The notes under the pieces were generated by a model, which saw only the letters and a program-made list of their open reading frames with translations, searched no databases and was not told the origin of the DNA. This document shows, piece by piece, positions 43,509 to 53,790 of a DNA stretch of 64,000 nt (position 1 is the stretch's first letter; every line of letters starts with the position of its first letter). The position numbers and the translations under genes were made by a program. Source of the DNA: Melieria omissa (Eukaryota > Arthropoda > Insecta > Diptera > Ulidiidae); contig OZ020267.1 of the NCBI GenBank assembly GCA_963971225.1, positions 73,519,614 to 73,583,613 of the forward strand, written 5' to 3'.

Positions 43509-44213
43509 CTTCAGACGCGGGAAGCAGCAAAGGTGCGAAAACCGCAAATGGAAACAACAACCAGTGTATGCACCTTTGAAGTTGTCAAGGAATTCGTCTA
43601 CCTTGGCACCGCCATCAACAGCAGCAATGATGTCAGCCTGGAGATAAAGCGAAGGATTACTCTTGCCAACAGGTGCTACTACGGTCTCGGTGGGCAATTG
43701 AGAAGTAGAAACCTCTCTCGACCGACAAAAATTGCACTCTATAGGACGCTTATCTTGCCCGTGCTCCTCTATGGCGCTGAAGCATGGACAATGACACGAA
43801 ACGACATAGCGGCCCTTGGAATGTTCGAGAGGAAGGTGCTTCGCAAAATTTTCGGCCCTGTTCGGGTTGGTGACGACTATCGCATACGAACCAATAACGA
43901 GCTGTATGAGCTGTACATGGACATGGACGTAGCGCAGCGAATAAACATCCAGCGGCTACGCTGGCTCGGTCATGTCTGCCGTATGGACGACGAAGCTCCG
44001 GCGAAAAAGGTGTTCGATGCGATGGTTGGAGGTCGACGGCGAAGAGGGAGGCCGTGTCTCCGGTGGAAGGACCAAGTTGAAGAGGCCCTGTCATCTCTTG
44101 GTGTGACCAACTGGAGAAGGCGCGCGCAAAGCAGAGACGCCTGGAGAAAGTTTTGGGGCAGGCCGTAACCCGATAACGGGTTGTTATGGCCAGTTAAGTA
44201 AGTAAGTGTATGC
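43509..44213 (+). mobile_element. RTE-like non-LTR retrotransposon, 3' part of ORF2
   Basis: An open frame ending at TAA 44166-44168 encodes the region after the reverse-transcriptase catalytic core. Recognisable parts are 'EFVYLGTAINSSND', 'SRPTKIALYRTLILPVLLYG', 'AEAWTMT', 'FERKVLRKIFGPV', 'RLRWLGHVCRMDD' and 'GGRRRRGRPCLRWKDQVEEA'. These belong to the C-terminal thumb and connection region of RTE/BovB-like ORF2 proteins. The catalytic YADD-bearing part and endonuclease are missing, so the copy is 5' truncated. The stop overlaps a 6 bp stem-loop, and the element ends in a (TAAG)n tail at about 44194-44208. The reading frame is still undamaged, so the insertion is fairly young. Confidence 0.88.
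44167..44182 (+). other. 3'-terminal stem-loop of the RTE-like element
   Basis: AACCCG and CGGGTT pair perfectly around a four-base loop and overlap the ORF2 stop codon, about 12 bases before the (TAAG)n tail region. By analogy with other LINEs it may be the site the reverse transcriptase recognises. Confidence 0.7.
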
Positions 44214-44291
44214 ACGGTTACCACCAGCGATCGATGGTTGCCAATCAACCAAAATTTTTTGTACCAAAAATTTATTTATATAACATTTTTT

Positions 44292-44579
44292 TTATTTTAT
44301 GTTTTCGGCCATGGCCCTCAAAACGTTAGTCTTTTTTTTATTTTGTATAAAAAAGGCCCAAACTAGACTAAAGCGACCTGAAGGCCCAAGTGAATTACAA
44401 AAGCCCACTTTTGGTCCATTTGCAATCGTGGTTCCCACTTCTGCTTCCTCTGTGTCCATTTCACGGTTCGCATTGCTTGAGCCAGCAAGAAATTTAGAAC
44501 CAAAGAAATTTGTAAACACATTTTTCCTTACACCAAATGCTCGTTGTGTATATTGTTTGTGCTGTGCCCTTCTCTTCAT
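44292..44579 (-). CDS. Weak candidate: 95 aa uncharacterised ORF
   Basis: The ATG at 44579 sits in a good fly start context (ccaaaATG) and opens a frame beginning 'MKRRAQHKQYTQRAFGVRKN' with a basic N-terminus. The stop is followed by an ATAAATAAA. GC is higher than in the flanks. No domain or family is recognised. A plus-strand frame of similar length overlaps, so coding status is not established. It could also be 3' UTR of the upstream minus-strand gene. Confidence 0.18.
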   Translation of the reverse strand: MKRRAQHKQYTQRAFGVRKNVFTNFFGSKFLAGSSNANREMDTEEAEVGTTIANGPKVGFCNSLGPSGRFSLVWAFFIQNKKKTNVLRAMAENIK

Positions 44580-44626
44580 TTTGGCAACATTAACAGCCCC
44601 AACAGTCAAACCTTATCTGATTTAGT

Positions 44627-46508
44627 TCAATACATACATACAAGTCGAACTCATTTACATACCAAATAAAATTCAGCTTTTCAATTTTTACAAGAAAACT
44701 GTATGTATTTATTAAAATCTTTTTTTAGTTTTATTTATTTTTTTTTAATGTAAAAAACAAAAACGATTTTATGATTTTTTTTTTAGTTTTTTTATATGTT
44801 TGTTTTTCAATAAAATGTAATCGATTGTATGTTGTGGAGGAGGAGGGAAACATGCAAAACATACGCGCTATTTTAAAATGTATTAAAAAATGTGGAGTTT
44901 CTACATGTGTGTGTGTGTGTGTGTTTTCATGTTTACATACTACATAGCGGGGCATAGCTGCCTACAAAACAAAAACACAAATTCATTTTCTTTTAACACT
45001 AAAATGTTAATTGTTTATTTTGTATGATTATTTTCGTCTCCGCTTTTTGTTTTTTGCTTTTATTGTTATTGGCAGCAAGAAAACATAGCAACAACTTTAA
45101 CTGAATGACAAAAAAATGCTTTCTTTGCGTTTTCCGAATGTGTAAATTTTGTTGTGAAATTTCATTAAAGTTATTCAAATGTTGCACACATCAAATCGAT
45201 GGGATGTCGCTACGCTAAATGGGAAGCTGACAGTTCTTTGTTCATAATTCTACATTTACAAATTCGCAATTTTTACAAATTCATAAGGCAACAACAATTC
45301 TTATGAAAGAAAAAAAAACTCTACAAATACAACATTAAATTAGCAACTTAAACTTTAGAACGAAACTAAGGAAACAAATCAAAAGTTTGTATTAAAAACA
45401 AAAATATATATGCAAACAGTGAATTTGTTTTCTACTTAAATTTGTGGTATTCGGCATTTGTTTGTATGTGTTTTAATATTAGATTACAAATAATTTAATT
45501 AAAATTAAAAATGAAAATTTCAAATCGATTTTCAAATGGTCATTAAGATTGTAAAATGTAGCTTGTGTGTTTGTTTGTGTGTTTGCTATATATATAATTT
45601 ATTTATGTAGTAGAGAGATGTTGTCAAAAGATTTTAAGGCACTTTTTATTAATCGTTAGTTTATTAATTTACATGTACACATACAAGCAATTCGTCGGCA
45701 CGATAGCATTGCGTTTGTTGGCGGCGTGCCCGGTGATTGTGCGGCGGCTCTTGCTCGGTCGCACACGCCTGCACATGTTTGTTTCATTCATATCAACAGC
45801 AACAACAACAACAACAACAACGAAAGGATTATTGATTGTTTGTGCCATGCGTTCGGTGAAAGTGTGCCCAGCACTCTGGTTGGCCGCCACAAGGCTCGCC
45901 ACGGCCGCTCAGCGACGCCCACTCACACCCGCACAAGGCCATCAGCCTTCGGGTGGTCGTGATCGCGCTGACCCAGCGTGTCACTTTGCAGTTGGCGGCA
46001 CTCGGCAAAGGCCGAACCTCATTTCGTTCGAACGTCAATTGACTTGATTACGAAAGTTTTAATTGTTGTTGCTGTTTGCTTTGTTAATGTTCCACGGCTA
46101 CTTTGTCAATAATGCTCCGGGCAGCATCGTCTAACATTTCTAAGTTTCTGACTAGAATTTTTTGTGATTTGTTTGTTTGCTGGTTGGCTAATTGATTGCT
46201 TGCTCGGTTGGTTCGCTATTTAATTCAGTTGTTTGCTTTTTGAAGAAATTTTCTTGTGATGTGACAGTTTTTTTTCATAGAATCCAGTAGCACAATTTTA
46301 TGCCATCTGGATGTCCGTTCATCTCTTGTTCAATTTTATCCATCAAATTATGCAGCGTTTTCTTTTGTTGGCGTTTTTGTTGTTTCGTTTGTTTGGATTT
46401 GCAGCAGCTGTCGAATTGGGTGCCGTACGCGTGTTCGACAGACTCGAGCGCTCACAGATGCTGTGGCTGTTGTTGTTGTTCCACCAACTCAATGCACTTG
46501 CTCGCAGG
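44627..46508 (-). other. Probable 3' UTR and downstream region of the FN3-like gene
   Basis: No coding frame is convincing. The stretch 45690-46040 is GC-rich with conflicting short ORFs on both strands and a (CAA)n run at about 45796-45820. It may be 3' UTR of the gene ending at 46509, but no single poly(A) signal can be chosen. Confidence 0.3.
44906..44924. repeat. (TG)n microsatellite
   Basis: A clean dinucleotide TG run of 19 bases. Confidence 0.9.
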
Positions 46509-49500
46509 TCACATGGCCCTTCGAATGGGCATCTCGTCTCTTTGCGTCGGATCGTACAAATAAATGCTGGGCGTCCACATAGAGGGCCGCCCACTGTCGG
46601 GCTTCTTCATTTTTTCGGCATCCACCTTGCGCAGCAGCTGTTTGCCTTTGTCGGCCGGACTCGAGCAGCCGCAAATTTCGTCAAAGTGTTCCTCAAATTT
46701 CGGCTGCGCCAGCAAAACAATTTTGTGCGGCTGCCCCACATCGATATCACAGACGACGGCCGCCTCATGATTGCAATGGAAATAGCGGTTGGTTAGGTAG
46801 CCGTCCACGTAGATCTGAAAGACATGAAAGAAAAAATGAGACCAATTGTCACTAGATGAATTTAATAGGAGTTGCACTGAGACCAAAGCTGACTGTACCC
46901 CCTTCAACTTTTAGAGAACATCCCCTTATTCCACCTACCTAATGATATTTAGTAATTCATGGAGGCTTAGTGTTTGATGCTCTCTTCTGCAAGCCAGTAC
47001 TGGATCGGATCTATCTATCTATCTGTCACTAGCTGAGTGTGGCAAGGAAAGTCCAAAGGCCTTTAATAACTGTGAATTGCGATTAGAAAAGATTTATTAA
47101 TTTGTATTACACACTGCTACTTCTTAGATCTATTACGATCTGCTAATGACTCCTAAGGCAAGAATGACCACAAATTTACGGAATATTTAACTATCGAAGC
47201 GACCAAGGAGTGTGATTCACACCAACAACATTTACATATATGTAGAACACATATATTCGATTTATTATAAAATTTAAAGTTTTAAAGTCCTTGAACAGGT
47301 GAACTGATATCTCCGAATGCCACTTGGATTCGATTCGATTAGATTAGGTACCGAGTCGAGTAACAACTGACCGAGACACTGTGTCCCACACGGAACTATT
47401 GTGTGGAGGGGTTCGCATTCTCCAGTGTTATTCAGGACTCGATATTCGTTATGCCTGAGTCAATGGAATTTTCATTGTTAATTCGATTTTTAACAGCAAA
47501 TTCTAAGCTTTTCATAGACAGGCAAAATGACCCTCCAATTCAGAATCCATAGCCTTATCCTGTCTCAGCGTATTTCCATTTCCAACTCACCTCATAGCCT
47601 CCAATACCACAGCAGTCGTGTATACACCACTTAACGTACAGTGACGAGGTACCCAAATCGGTCACATCCGTAATGGTGACCGGGTAACTCTTACGTGAAC
47701 AGACTTTCGCCTTGGGTGGGCAGATATCCTGCATAATAATTGGCATTTAAGTGAGACAATTTAACTTTAATTGCACAAAGTTGTTCCTACTTGTTCTGCT
47801 TGTTTTTTGCGCCGCGCCTGATCCATTGCGTCCAGGTCCATGATAATTGAATCGATGAAGAATTTCTGCAATGACAAGATTCTTTCATTAGTTGATAGCT
47901 ATCAGTGGGCTAACAGCACAACCCAGCAACAAACATCAATTGACCAAAGTAATCAACTCAAGGCAATAAAGTCTAAATCGGTCGATGACATTTAGTTGGT
48001 GGATAATGCATTGGACTACGAGACTGAAGCAATGCTTGACTTCAGGTTCGATTCTCAACTGCCAAACAATTTCCATATCGTATGGGAATAGTCAGTTGAC
48101 CAGACTGTTTAAAATTGTAATCAAAGGTTCAGTATCTATCGCGAAATACTTGAAACGCACCCATTGACGTGCTTCATTGTCCGTCTGACCGATTCTAACA
48201 CTATTTACCTACTACTACTACTACTACTTACTAACCAATTCGGTACAGCTGCTGTTCTCCATTGCCTGTTGGGGTGTGGCAATTGTCATGCAGTCGTTGT
48301 GTTCAACGCCGTGCCGTAATGCACGACAGTGACAGCAACTGCACTCCTCCTCCATTGTGTTGCAATCTGCACCGCCTGACTGTCCTGACTTTCGAGTATT
48401 TTCACTACGACGACGTGCTCCTGGACCCTCGGAGTCTGGTCCCGACTTGCCGCAGTATTCATCGCAATCTTCGCCCTGAGTGTTTGGCGCAAACGAACTA
48501 TCGTCGCCGATACGCCCTTCCGATGGAACGAAAACTCCATGTACCGGGCAGATGCATCCTTCCAGCCCACAGCGTTTCGAGTTGGGCTCTGAGCAGCCCT
48601 CGTCACAGCAATTGCCGCTATCTTCTGGCACGTTCGGCTCGCCACCACTGGGCGGCTGCATGGCCAGAGCCGCAATCTCTTCGATCAACTCCAAGTCCTT
48701 GACAACCTCATTCTCGCCCTTCGAGCTGTCGAAATCTTGTTTGAACTGAACGGCGCAGGTGTGACACTCAGAAGGCGGAAGCGCTTCGTCGGTGGGCAAA
48801 CCATCGCAGCACTTTGGCGATAACTGAGAGCTGCCTTTCGGAATCTGCGAGGAGCCCGGCGGTATTTGAGCGTCGAGAGGCGAGTACGGAATGGGAGAGA
48901 TGATTAGATTACAGGGGAACTGCAACGGTATGGTCATCGGCTGAGTGAGGCCTTGCATTTGTGACAAAGCTTGCTGCATGGCTTGCTGCGATGCCATAGC
49001 CTGAGCCGACACTAAGGCCTGCTGCTGGTGTTGCGGTGTCATGCCTTGTTGCACAGCCATTGGCTGCGATGCCATAGCTTGTTGCGATTGCATCGTGCGC
49101 CTGGCTTGGCAAACACAAAACCCCTCGGAGCGTTCGCTGGGCATACGCGAACCGGTGAGGCTCGAGCCTGGGCGGCTGGGCGGGTACGCGAGCTTCAGAC
49201 TGGAACTGAACGGGCCATTGTCGGCACTCGAGTCCTCCTTGCCGTAGTTGCCAATATTGCGCATCTTGGCCGGCGTAATGTTGCAGGAACGAGCACCGTC
49301 CTCGTTGATTAGATGCACGACTTCTTGCAGCAGCTGCAGAATGGCAGTGTTGCGCGCCTGACTCATGCTGGTGCTGTCCGCAGTGGTGGCGGTGCCGGTG
49401 GGCGGGCCGCACTGGCTCGGCATTTGCAGCTGCACACTTGCATGTGCCGGCTGCGACGATTGCGGCGGCGACGACTGCTGCTGCTGCGGCTTCGGCCCCA

Positions 49501-50229
49501 TTGAACAGCACTTCGATGGACCACCCCGGCTGGGACGCGGCATGTTCTCATCGCGTTCCGACGAGGCCGAGCTCAGCGAGAAGAACTCATCGTCGCTGTA
49601 GGCGTTCATCGGCGGAGGTACACTGCTGCTCGAATATCCGCATGCGCATTTGGTCTTCTGCGACTGCTGGTGTCCCGGCGATTGTACTGGCACCAATTGT
49701 TGTTGTTGTTGTGCTTGCATCATTTGCTGTTGCTGTTGCTGCTGCTGCTGTAGCTGCATCTGTTGCTGGTGGACACGCCTCATTTGGCAGGGACACATGC
49801 CGGAGCCGTTGATCTGGCTGGCACTGGTAGTGCCCTGCGATGGCAAACGCATCTGTGAGCTGCCCTGCGTTTTGATAGAACCTGATCCGCAGCCGGCAGC
49901 ACTAATCGCCGCCGCAGTGGTGGCAACAAGGGCACTAGGCAACATCTGCTGCTTCTCCATTTCTGCTTGTTGTTGTGCGAGCCGCCGCGCCTTGCACACG
50001 CAACGCTGACTGGGCGACGGTCCTTGTGCCTCGCCGGCGGTGGCCTCCATTAGATAACGGTAATTTGATGGATAGTTGATGTTCTGCATATCGTCTGCCT
50101 GATTTTCGGGGACATTTGGTGTTTGGTGGTAGGATGGTCGGCTAATTCTCCGAATCGTTAGATCCGCGATAAATCCGTTAGAATCAGTTTGGGACCACTT
50201 GTTGGCGGTGGGGCCGGCGTAGTAGGTAT
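46509..50229 (-). CDS. Gln/Cys-rich protein with C-terminal fibronectin-III-like domain (5' end not found)
   Basis: Coding exons in transcription order are 50229-48236, 47865-47791, 47728-47591 and 46814-46509 (stop TGA at 46511-46509). All junctions are GT-AG and in frame and give at least 836 residues. The first exon opens after an acceptor 'ttgtcgcag' with two bases of a split codon, so an upstream exon with the true start exists but I could not locate it. The big exon has poly-Gln at about 49697-49770, several Ser/Gly-rich parts, and three copies of C-x-C-[KQ]-x-R-R. It ends with dense Cys clusters. The last exons encode 'YPVTITDVTDLGTSSLYVKW', then 'GGYE|IYVDGYL' and 'GQPHKIVLLAQP', a beta-sandwich pattern typical of fibronectin III. 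No signal peptide or membrane segment is visible. Function unknown. Confidence 0.77.
47213..47276. repeat. 64 bp dispersed repeat, copy 1
   Basis: Starts 'tgattcacaccaacaacatt' and ends 'ttattataaaattta'. It matches 55248-55311 at all but one base and lies in the last intron of the FN3-like gene. Confidence 0.9.
47982..48062 (+). repeat. tRNA-like sequence (SINE fragment or tRNA pseudogene) in an intron
   Basis: It contains 'tttagttggtgg' (box A-like, about 47991-48002) and a perfect B box 'ggttcgattct' at 48045-48055, about 55 bases apart, as in a tRNA. The arms do not fold into a full cloverleaf. It lies antisense to the host gene, in the intron before the exon at 47865-47791. Confidence 0.6.
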
Positions 50230-50720
50230 CTGCGACAACGGAATAATCACAAAGAATAAAATCATCAATTACAAAAACAAATATAACAATTGACAAATAC
50301 GAATAATTCTTCTAATTTTGAATTTAAATATCTAAGTGCGTGTATCTCTGTCCAAATGATAGAAAACTACTAATGTGGAAAATCTGGCTCGAGTTGAAAT
50401 TTGTTGAGAGTTTCTGAAGATCAGAAAAGTTCAAAAAAGGCATGAAGTACACATTTATTGCCCCTTCGCAAACGTCCGGCGCCACTGGCCACAAATTGCC
50501 TGTTGCGTTGAGCGTCGTCCTCGTTGTGCGTTGTTCGCTGTTTGGCCGCACAGGATATGTTCTCCTGTCGACGAGTACAATCCTTTGCAATCGTATCGCA
50601 TGCCGCAACATTTCGTTCTGTACGGCATTTCTGCAATCTAGCTGAAGTCGTACCAGCTGTGTCAGCGCCACTCAGATCTCAAATGATTCACATCCCACGG
50701 TTATGTTCGCACTGTAGGCA

Positions 50721-50726
50721 TTTATT
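50721..50726 (-). terminator. AATAAA poly(A) signal of the 709 aa gene
   Basis: The canonical hexamer on the minus strand is the first one after the stop at 50904. It separates this gene from the FN3-like gene downstream. Confidence 0.5.
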
Positions 50727-50903
50727 TCTCTATTGCTCATACATACATTTCTCATTTTCCTCACACTCAATTATAATTGACGGCCGCCTCCGCTAACACT
50801 TAACAACAATATCAACGATTAATTTACACAACGGCAACGTACAGAGTGAAGAGCACGGCGCGTCTGCATCGAGCTGTGCGCATTCTCGCTGGCTGGCGCC
50901 GTC

Positions 50904-53033
50904 CTAGCCATGCGTTAGCGAGGGCCAGCACCGGGGCTCGTTGGGCTGCGTGATCTCCCGCACTTCTTCAAGCTTCACCTCGTCGCCGCGCACATTCTCC
51001 TGGAGCCGCTCGTCGACGGTCCACATTTCCGTGCCGTACAATTCGAGGAACGTGGCCTCGGCCTTTTCGCGGCACGGGCACACATCGAAGTAGGACGTGA
51101 CGCTGCACTTGGGGTCGCGCTTGTCGAACTCGGTGAAGATGGTGCCGCGCTCGCGACACTTGCACACCTTGATCTTCTGATGCTTGAGCCGTTCCTCCAG
51201 GCTGTCGGTGGCACGCCGCTTCCAGGGGCACAGGCAGCAGCCACAGTTGTACGGACAGAACACACGTCCCTCTTCGTCGATCAGTGGACTGGGACTGTAG
51301 CGGCACGGTGTGCACGTGTCCAGACATCTGTGCTGCGGCAGCGCCTGGTGATAGACGGGCTTCGGCGGCTCGGGCGCAGCCGCGAGGCAAGTGCATTCCG
51401 GCACTAGTGACTGAAAGTCTTCGAAGGTCTTCTCCAAGGGCTCCTCCGTCTGGAAGGTCTCCTTGACAGTTTTCTGCATGCAAATCATTTGGGCCGACTG
51501 CACCATGGTCACGGTGCAGCAGGAGGCCTGTTTCATAATCGGCACCGAGTCCTGCTCGGACGTAGTGATCTGGCACGAGCGATTCATTGCCGAGATGGTG
51601 GCCGTGCGTATTGGCTCCATCGAGCTCTTGCAGCAGCTGCCCTGCACGCTGGCGCTCACATCGAGCGACATCTTCGAGCACGGCGGCGTGTTGTTCATCT
51701 GCAGCCGCAGCGGAATGGTGAACGAGAACGGCTCTATCATAACGCAGGGCGGACTATTGTTGCAGGTGGGCGCCAGTTTCGCGGTCACTTCCAGCTGAAC
51801 TGTGCGCGGCTGCGCCCTGCGCTTCTGGCAACGCTTCTCGCGGCGGCACGCCAAATCAAAGTCGGTCAGCAGCTTCGTGGTCGTCGCAACCATATGCTGC
51901 AATGCGACCCGAAAGTCCCTGCAGTCCGATAGGCAGCCGACAATGTTCGGCATGCATTTAGTAACGCTGCCCTCTTTGGGTACGTCGCCCCCATTTGGCA
52001 AGGTGCACGAGACGGACACATCGCCCATCGCGCAAGTGCTTTCCGCGGGTATTGGCTCAGGTGCCTTGGGCGGGCCGCTTATATTGGGCACGTTGCAAAC
52101 CTTACATCGGGGGCACGTCTTGGCCGGTTCGGGCAAATTAGCATTGGACATGCAGTCCACCTTGGCGGGGGTCTCCATTTTGGATATAAAGTTCTCGCTA
52201 TTGCACTTCTTGCACTTGGAACTGGTCTTGGACACGTCAGGCGTTTTGGGCAGCATATCAATGTTGGACACGTCGCCTGCCTTGGATGCGTAGTCGACTT
52301 TGCACACGTCCAGATCCAGGTTGGACGCGTTGTCCGGCTTGGGCACGTCGCATTTGGGCGCATGGCACTTGCACGGGGCGCTAGATTTCGATGTATTGGG
52401 GGTCGGCGCGTTGAAGTCCATTATGGGCGAACAGTCCGCCTGGCGCACCTCGCTCTTGGGCTTGTTGCACTTTTTGCACTTGCCGCCGCCGCCGCCGCCG
52501 CCGGACTTGGCCCTCTCGGGCATCTTGGCCAGAATGTCCGCGCTGTTCCCGTCGCTCTTGAGCAGGTTGCACTTTTTGCATTTAACACTCTTGGAGTATA
52601 GGGGCGCCTGGGGAAGGTAGTTTACGTTGAGAAATTCTCCACCGTTGGTCGTGTCGACCGGTGTGCGTTCGATGTTTACCGTTAGTACGTCACTCTTCAC
52701 GGGCATATCGCTCAGCCCGCACGTCATCGACGACTTGTCCATCATGTTGCACTCGTTGATGGGCGTGGCACTCGGCTTGGGCTTGTAGTCGGCCTTGGGC
52801 GATGAGCCCTCCATGGGCATGTCATGATCGCTGAGGCAATCATAGAACACGTCATACTCACTGGGCGTCTCTGTGAAGTTTGGCTCAACAAATAAAATCT
52901 GTGTGGAATTCGCAATGTTTGATGGAACGACAAACTTGCTTGAATCGGTTGTGGCCGACGGGCGTCGCGATCCACCTCGCATGCAGCATTGTTTGCTGCG
53001 GCAGACGTCCTTGTTGCAATCGTGATTATCCAT
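50904..53033 (-). CDS. Uncharacterised 709 aa cysteine-rich protein, single exon
   Basis: One open frame runs from ATG 53033 to TAG 50904-50906, in GC-rich DNA flanked by AT-rich DNA. An AATAAA at 50726-50721 lies about 180 bases past the stop. The N-terminal third holds repeated 'KCKKCN' motifs (three copies plus 'CPRCKVCN') set in Asp/Lys/Pro/Ser-rich spacers, one with a run of seven Gly. The middle has 'RVALQHMVATTTKLLTDFDL', then a Val/Leu strand-like region with Cys pairs. The C-terminal 170 residues are rich in paired cysteines ('CPYNCGCCLCPWKRR', 'VCKCRERG', 'DVCPCREKAE'), suggesting metal-binding knuckles. No signal peptide or membrane helix is visible. I recognise no named family. 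Confidence 0.78.
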   Translation of the reverse strand: MDNHDCNKDVCRSKQCCMRGGSRRPSATTDSSKFVVPSNIANSTQILFVEPNFTETPSEYDVFYDCLSDHDMPMEGSSPKADYKPKPSATPINECNMMDKSSMTCGLSDMPVKSDVLTVNIERTPVDTTNGGEFLNVNYLPQAPLYSKSVKCKKCNLLKSDGNSADILAKMPERAKSGGGGGGGKCKKCNKPKSEVRQADCSPIMDFNAPTPNTSKSSAPCKCHAPKCDVPKPDNASNLDLDVCKVDYASKAGDVSNIDMLPKTPDVSKTSSKCKKCNSENFISKMETPAKVDCMSNANLPEPAKTCPRCKVCNVPNISGPPKAPEPIPAESTCAMGDVSVSCTLPNGGDVPKEGSVTKCMPNIVGCLSDCRDFRVALQHMVATTTKLLTDFDLACRREKRCQKRRAQPRTVQLEVTAKLAPTCNNSPPCVMIEPFSFTIPLRLQMNNTPPCSKMSLDVSASVQGSCCKSSMEPIRTATISAMNRSCQITTSEQDSVPIMKQASCCTVTMVQSAQMICMQKTVKETFQTEEPLEKTFEDFQSLVPECTCLAAAPEPPKPVYHQALPQHRCLDTCTPCRYSPSPLIDEEGRVFCPYNCGCCLCPWKRRATDSLEERLKHQKIKVCKCRERGTIFTEFDKRDPKCSVTSYFDVCPCREKAEATFLELYGTEMWTVDERLQENVRGDEVKLEEVREITQPNEPRCWPSLTHG

Positions 53034-53790
53034 GTATAATTTTGTTCAAATATGTAATTCCGAAAATTTAATAATTGATATTTTTTTAATGTAATTTTAT
53101 TTTGTTTTTGCGCTTTTTTTTTTGTTAATTATACAAGGAATTTTGACGAACAAGAGTTGAGTTAACAGCAAACAACAAAATTTTTTGATTTCTATTTTTA
53201 ATGAAAATGTCAAACTGTTTGATTTAAATCAAATGGAGTAGGTGTGAAAATAATGAAAATTTCTTTTGCTCTTCGGACAATCGAGAACGATTGACAAAGA
53301 AGCAACGACATGGTCTTTCAAACAACGAACATCAACATGGCACAAGTGGAAGGCGCCACGAATTGGTTGCGGCTTTCTAAATGGTGGAAACCAAGGGGTT
53401 TTTTGGTTCAACTATTTGACATTTTTCATTAAAAAATGCGAGTGTACGAGGAGCTCCATTCAACATTTTTCTATGTATGCGGTATTGTTGGGGCCTGAAA
53501 CACTAGTTCTGATAAAACCTTCTAACATTGCTTTATGTTGCTGATTCTTAAATCAATTAAAATTTAAAAAAGAAAGGAATGTTGAGAAACAACGTTCTGT
53601 TTTGTTCCAACCCAAACAGACGTGCGCTGGAAATTTCTTATATTTTTTTCTGATTCACTTCTCTTGGGAGCATAGGGCCTTCACAAAACATTGCCTTGTG
53701 TTGGTTACGTTAATCAGTCGTCATTTTCTGCCAGGGTGAATGATTGGCCTGCTGCCGGTAATCCTAGGTGTAAAGTGCATTCCTTAGTAA
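53034..53790. other. 5' flank of the 709 aa gene, no further gene seen
   Basis: AT-rich DNA with T-runs. The ATG at 53033 is preceded by 'caaaattatac' on the coding strand. I see no TATA or initiator that I would commit to. Short ORFs here are not supported. Confidence 0.35.

Noticed and set aside
48909..49511. 200-codon minus-strand frame inside the Gln-rich exon
   Set aside because: Alternative frame of the CAG-rich exon, producing Ala-rich sequence. The spliced frame continues into good downstream exons, this one does not.
50230..50296. ATG at 50296 as the start of the Gln-rich protein
   Set aside because: The leading 22 codons are T-rich and end in a good acceptor 'ttgtcgcag', so they read as intron polypyrimidine tract rather than coding sequence.
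50404..50448. Similarity of 'gagagtttctgaagatcaga' and following bases to 61670-61710
   Set aside because: About 40 bases with several differences. It is suggestive of a shared repeat but too short to separate from chance in AT-rich DNA.
50968..51681. 237-codon overlapping frame in the 709 aa gene
   Set aside because: Shadow frame in GC-rich coding DNA. The main frame has the Cys motifs and the long uninterrupted reading.
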